A stretch of DNA of 64,000 nt from Calendula officinalis (lineage: Eukaryota; Streptophyta; Magnoliopsida; Asterales; Asteraceae): positions 28,712,365 to 28,776,364 of the forward strand of contig OY970834.1 in the NCBI GenBank assembly GCA_963853835.1, in the 5' to 3' direction. Under the pieces are notes generated by a model. The model saw only the letters and a list, made by a program, of their open reading frames with translations. It did not search any database and had not been told where the DNA came from. Below are positions 59,694 through 64,000 of this stretch, piece by piece (the stretch's first letter is position 1; every line of letters begins with the position of its first letter). Made by a program: the position numbers and the translations under genes.

Positions 59694-60062
59694 TGATGAA
59701 TTGCTGACACAAATAATATGATAAGAAATTAAGAAGTGAATAATGTAGGAGGACTATAAGGAAAATATATACTTATAATAAGGATCAAAGAATAGATATA
59801 CAATTGGCGTAATAGTAGTAGTAGCTGTAGATATAACTAGTCGTAATTATAGTATTAGTAGTAGACGTATAGAAAATACAATTTATAAGAACAATAGAAA
59901 TTACTAAAATATCACTTTTATTAAACACATTCCTAATACATAATAGTTTTAAAACTTGGGCATATACGCCAATACTAAAGAACAAAAATACTAAAATAGT
60001 TAAACATAAAATCTAATAATAGTAAATAGAAAAACAAAAATAGACGATATGTAGATGACTAA

Positions 60063-60371
60063 TCATCCTCTTCTGGCTGCTGGTCGTTTTCTTGTCGTCA
60101 TGTAGAGTTCACCATCCTTCACCAGTCGATAGAGATAAGGACGCTCTCCAGGCTTGAGGTCAGGGGGTCCATTGGGGTACACCGGGACAGGAGGCTGAGT
60201 AGGATGAAACCAATCTGCTGACGATATTGGAAAAGGTGTCGGTATAAACACTGGCCTTGGAGACGAAGGAGGCGTAGCACGTCTTCTACACGTGGCGGTA
60301 CTCTGATCACTGTCGTACTCTGGTTCTGGCGTAATATCAATAACACTTGCTGACGACATTCTACTAGGCAC
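60063..60371 (-). CDS. short leader ORF upstream of Tekay gag, unknown
   Basis: 102 codons starting MPSRMSSASVIDITPEPEYD and ending YMTTRKRPAARRG, between the primer-binding site and gag on the sense strand. Pro/Ser-rich middle, basic end, no recognised domain. Its length in an AT-rich leader and normal composition make chance less likely, but it may not be translated. Unlike gag-pol it has no stop. Confidence 0.5.
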   Translation of the reverse strand: MPSRMSSASVIDITPEPEYDSDQSTATCRRRATPPSSPRPVFIPTPFPISSADWFHPTQPPVPVYPNGPPDLKPGERPYLYRLVKDGELYMTTRKRPAARRG

Positions 60372-60601
60372 GACGCATAAAAATTTATTAGATTAGGAAA
60401 TTTTAAGGCTCGCTGACGAGTACTAACTATAACACTAAGGCAAAACTAACTAAGGCAAATGTTCTAAACTAAGAACAATGGAACTTCAGGATATGAGACT
60501 GAGCATGCCATGATTATTTTGATTTTTATAAAAGTGTTTGTTTTTCCCAAAAAATCTTTTGTAGTTATAGACTAGGCTTGCTAATTCACTATAACTTAAG
60601 C

Positions 60602-60611
60602 TCTGATACCA
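60602..60611 (-). other. Tekay primer-binding site
   Basis: TGGTATCAGA on the minus strand, three bases inside the 5' LTR end, complementary to the 3' end of initiator Met tRNA. Confidence 0.9.
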
Positions 60612-60614
60612 CTC

Positions 60615-63265
60615 TGTCACACCCCGCCAAAAAAATGAGTTTTACTTCATTTAAAATGTTTTGCGGAAGAACGAAGGTGTAACGTTCATGACATCATAGC
60701 AAAAATTAAGTAAACAAACAACCACGCAATAACGAAAAATAAAGGTTTGTTTCACTTTCCAAAAGTAGAAAGTTTCCAAAAATAGTAAGTTTCCTAAAAT
60801 AGAAATTGTTTGAAATAAAATGATTGTTCGTAAACTTAATGTTTTAATCATGGCTCACGACAATCCCAATGCTCATATCCTCCAAACTCCACTGCACCTA
60901 ATTAACTGGAAAAACATAAATAGTAAAAGGGTCAACAATAATGTTGAGTGAATCCACAGGGTTAAAGTAAAGTGTAAGGTAAAGTAAATGTTTTTGCTAC
61001 TCAAAATGTTTGTTATGAAAATGATTTATGACTGAAAATGTATAAGGTTCAACACTCATATGATATGAGAAGTAAATATGAAAAGTGAAGTGTAATTGTA
61101 GAATATCTACAATTACTAGTTTTGTTTATGAAAATGTGTTGAACAAGTTGTTATGTTTGACATTGCATGAACTGTTATCCCCAACATGTAGCTAGTCTAT
61201 TGAGTTAATATACCAACCCCTAAGTCCACAATCAACACTTCAACTCCAGTATGTTATGTTATTTTATGGATATACACTCCCGGAAATGTCTTGGATAAAC
61301 CAAGTAATGATCAAACGTTGTTGGGAGGATGAGTGTCAGCCAATAGTACTATCTGCATATCCATGGTCTAGATCCACTAGCTAATGATTGCTGGTAACCT
61401 TAGTGCGGTATAATAATTGTTTGTCATGCCAATGCGATAATGAAAATGTATAGATGTTGTTGTACAGTCATAGTAAAACAGTAGCAGTTGTGTTTATGTT
61501 TTCCACCCCAAAGTTTATAAAATAGTTAAAAGAGAAAAGGGGTCTGTGGACTCACCTGGCAAAGCTTAGCGACAAATACTTAAGACAGAGGAATCCTTTG
61601 GAGACTCCTAGCTTCCTAAATGATTTAACTAATGATTAGACTAAGCTAACACATGCGATTCTATATACGATATAAGTTAAGCATTATGTATTTCATGTTA
61701 TGTTTTATGTTTTGTGACATCAAATGAATTTGGGTTATTGGACCTTAATAGGTCGAAATGAAATGAAATGAAATGAAATGGACTTCGAAATGAAATGAAA
61801 TGAAATGGGCTTGGGTTAGGCTTATTGGGCCTAGATTGGGCCTATTGGGTTGGGCCACTTGGGCCTCTTATTGGGCTTAGGTCCACTTAGATTGGGCCAT
61901 GGATTGGGCTTGGCCCAATTGGGTTCGGTTTGGTTAGGTATGGGCCAAAGGTTTGGGCTTTGGTCCAAATGGGCTTGGATACTAATGGGCCAACTAAGGT
62001 TTGGGCCCGATGGACTAAAGTAGATCGATATGGGCCAAGTACGGGCCTTGGCCCGATTGGGTATTCGGGTTTGGGTTGATCGGTTTGGGTCAAGATCCGG
62101 CCTTGACCCGGTTTGACTTATTGGTCAACATTGGTCAAAATTGGTCAACAAAAGTCAACACTTGGGTTCTAGATTTCGGCTAGGGTTGAAGGTATACCAT
62201 AATTTGGTCAACCAAAGTCAACTATGGTCAATCTAGCTATCAAATGGTCAAATAGTCAATCATGGAAGTCGATTAGGGTTAGGGTTCGGCTAGGGTTTGA
62301 CCTAGGGTTGGCCGAATGGCCAAAACCCTACGGGTTCTAGCTAGATCGAGTCTAGATCGGCTTGATCAAGGTTTGGGTGTATAGATCGGGTATAGTTCGA
62401 GTCTAGGGTTCTAGATCTAAGGTGTTTCGGTCATTCTAGGGTAGATCTAGGGTTCTCGGAAATGAATCAAGGCAAGGAATACAACAATCAATGATTCACT
62501 ATCAAGGGACAATGCATGCTACGGTTTATGGGCGTTTAGGGTTTATACCGAGACCAAATGGCCTTGGCCATGGTCTCGGGTTCAAGCTACAAACCGAAAC
62601 AATCAAAGAAGAAACAAGCAAGAAGGTTTTTGTATCATACCTTGGGATCTAGTCGAACAAGATCAAGAAACCGAGAAGAGGAAGTGTGCGAATTGCTTGA
62701 TGATCGACGAACAAGGGGGGTTTCGGTTTTGGGGTTTGGCCGAATACACAAGGAGCAAAATAGGGTTTAATGGTTGGTTTAAGCAAGGTATTTATAGGAT
62801 AAGCATCTAGGGTTTAGAGTAGAGTTTGAGTGATACAAGGATTCATTCAAATTGTGGATGGATATGATCAAACAAAATTCAACCTCACCCCTAAGAGGGT
62901 TCGGCCGAATGGAGTAGGCAACAAGCAAGGTAAGGCCGGCCACATAGTGGTCGGTCAAAAGATCAAGGTGTCGGCTTAGACGGTTTATTCAATTCGAGTC
63001 ACGTTTGATTTAATTTGTTACGTTTATTGTTTAACCGAGAAAGTTATTGTTTTAGAAATGATTTTAGCTCAAAGTGTGTCACCATAAGTAAATAAAATAT
63101 TGTGTTGACTAAAATAATCAAACACTAATGTATGGTTTAAAATATGTATGTTTGTTGTGTGTAAGGAATGCCAAAAATAGAAATGTCTAAAAATAGAAAC
63201 TTTCTAAATAAGGAAAGTTATAGAAATGAAATGAAGTTACATACCAGAAATATCGAGTTGTCACA
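60615..63265 (-). repeat. Tekay 5' LTR
   Basis: 2651 bp. It matches 52550-55197 with scattered substitutions and a few single-base indels. Confidence 0.95.
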
Positions 63266-63270
63266 ACTTG

Positions 63271-64000
63271 CAATGCAACAAATTGAAGAAACGGGCAGGG
63301 GCGTATTGGTGTATGATATTGGCGGATTTATACATATTTAAATCCGTCAATATTATTTAATATAAGCTTGTTTTGTAGTGAAAATACTCTATTTATACCT
63401 AAATTTGTGTTATTTGTAAATGGCAGGTCATAACTCGAATGTACACAAGAAACGAGCCAAATACGTGTAAAAAAGAAGAATGTTGAAAACATAGAAGTGT
63501 AAAAGAAGTTAATTTGATCAAAGAAGACCAAACTAATCAGAGCCATATTATATGTTTCTTGAAGACATTAACTATATTACATTTAGAAACAAGATGAACA
63601 GTAGTCTTTCCATTTACTTAATGCCACCTCCTCCTTCTTCACGAGTACTCCACCTCCTGCTTATTTAGCTAATGCATCTCTAAAAAACCTTCGTGTCTAC
63701 TCTACTCCCACCTCCTGCTTTCTTATCCAACCGACTTTACTAAACTAAGTTTACGCATCACTATTCATCTTCTTCTCAGGTAAGTTTTTCCCATATATAT
63801 TTGCTTTTAAAACTAGGGTTTTTAGATTCAAGTTAGAAGGTGAATTAGTAAGGATCCAACCTTAGCAAATCAGATCCTAATTCTACTTAGCGTTTTTTTG
63901 GGGTTAAACATGTATTTGATAAATTCATAGAATTTTGTAGGAGGTTTAGCATTAACACTAAGTGAAACTGATTTTAAAATATAATTTTGAACAATTTGGT
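63271..64000. other. spacer, possible leader exon of a gene beyond the window
   Basis: AT-rich. Around 63600-63780 there is a C/T-rich stretch ending TTCTTCTCAG/GTAAGT, a strong donor site without an open frame before it. It could be a 5' UTR exon of a gene to the right, but nothing else supports that here. Confidence 0.3.

Larger units (their letters stand above)
52550..63265 (-). mobile_element. Ty3/gypsy element of Tekay type, complete but dead
   Basis: LTRs 52550-55197 (2648 bp) and 60615-63265 (2651 bp), starting TGTCACACCCCGCC and ending GAGTTGTCACA. The target duplication ACTTG lies at 52545-52549 and 63266-63270. The primer site TGGTATCAGAGCTTAAG (initiator Met tRNA, minus strand) ends at 60611, and the purine tract AACCAGGGGAGAA is at 55198-55210. 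I count roughly thirty LTR differences by eye in 2.65 kb, so it is older than the CRM-like array but not ancient. Long LTRs and a C-terminal chromodomain-like tail suggest the Tekay clade (inference). Confidence 0.95.

Noticed and set aside
60651..60851. Minus-strand 66-codon frame at the Tekay LTR edge (twin at 52585-52785)
   Set aside because: Repeated because it is LTR sequence; not conserved as protein.

Overview
This 64 kb window is plant nuclear DNA, most likely from a dicot. The evidence is intron-rich GT-AG genes for plant families (LMBR1-like, MCM9, plastid dicarboxylate translocator DiT1, Restorer-of-fertility-like PPR), plant Helitrons, Stowaway and hAT MITEs, Ty3/gypsy and Ty1/copia LTR elements, and AT-rich spacers. 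An asterid (Asteraceae-like) origin is a guess from repeat style only. No bacterial, organellar or CRISPR content was seen.

Layout. 1-7.3 kb: a P-class PPR pseudogene on the minus strand (1299-5140), frameshifted and split by a complete 2.06 kb Helitron, followed by a cluster of nested MITEs. 7.3-11.4 kb: a 14-exon LMBR1/LIMR-type membrane protein gene that reads cleanly for 685 codons. 13.1-15.1 kb: a second Helitron. 16.3-18.2 kb: a plus-strand paralogue of the PPR gene, carrying one frameshift. 18.3-27.9 kb: a tandem Ty3/gypsy array (LTR-internal-LTR-internal-LTR, 4632 bp period, a single 5-bp target duplication) of CRM-like type, minus strand. 29.0-29.25 kb: an orphan piece of the LMBR1 gene. 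29.4-34.1 kb: a complete 19-exon MCM9 helicase gene (664 aa). 37.5-40.7 kb: the complete 4-exon DiT1 gene on the minus strand (558 aa), whose large intron holds a hAT MITE and a 41-bp minisatellite. 41.1-41.6 kb: a CCACCA-rich array upstream of DiT1. 41.9-43.9 kb: a Pack-MULE carrying a broken E3 ligase fragment, with a Harbinger-like MITE in one arm. 45.7-63.3 kb: a transposon block made of a deleted copia element (one LTR split by a third Helitron carrying an LRR-gene fragment) followed, three bases beyond its target duplication, by a 10.7 kb Tekay-like gypsy element with dead gag-pol.

Three genes look intact and housekeeping-like: the LMBR1-like gene, MCM9 and DiT1. Nothing suggests that they work together; they are unlinked functions embedded in transposon-rich DNA. 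Both PPR copies belong to a family known for local duplication and decay. I found no convincing new multi-gene system. The most informative structures are three boundary-resolved Helitrons (two with an internal or family control for the insertion site), the tandem gypsy array whose two units share the same integrase deletion, and the gene fragments carried by Helitrons and the Pack-MULE. Exon borders were read by eye; reading-frame totals divide by three for all three complete genes, which supports them.
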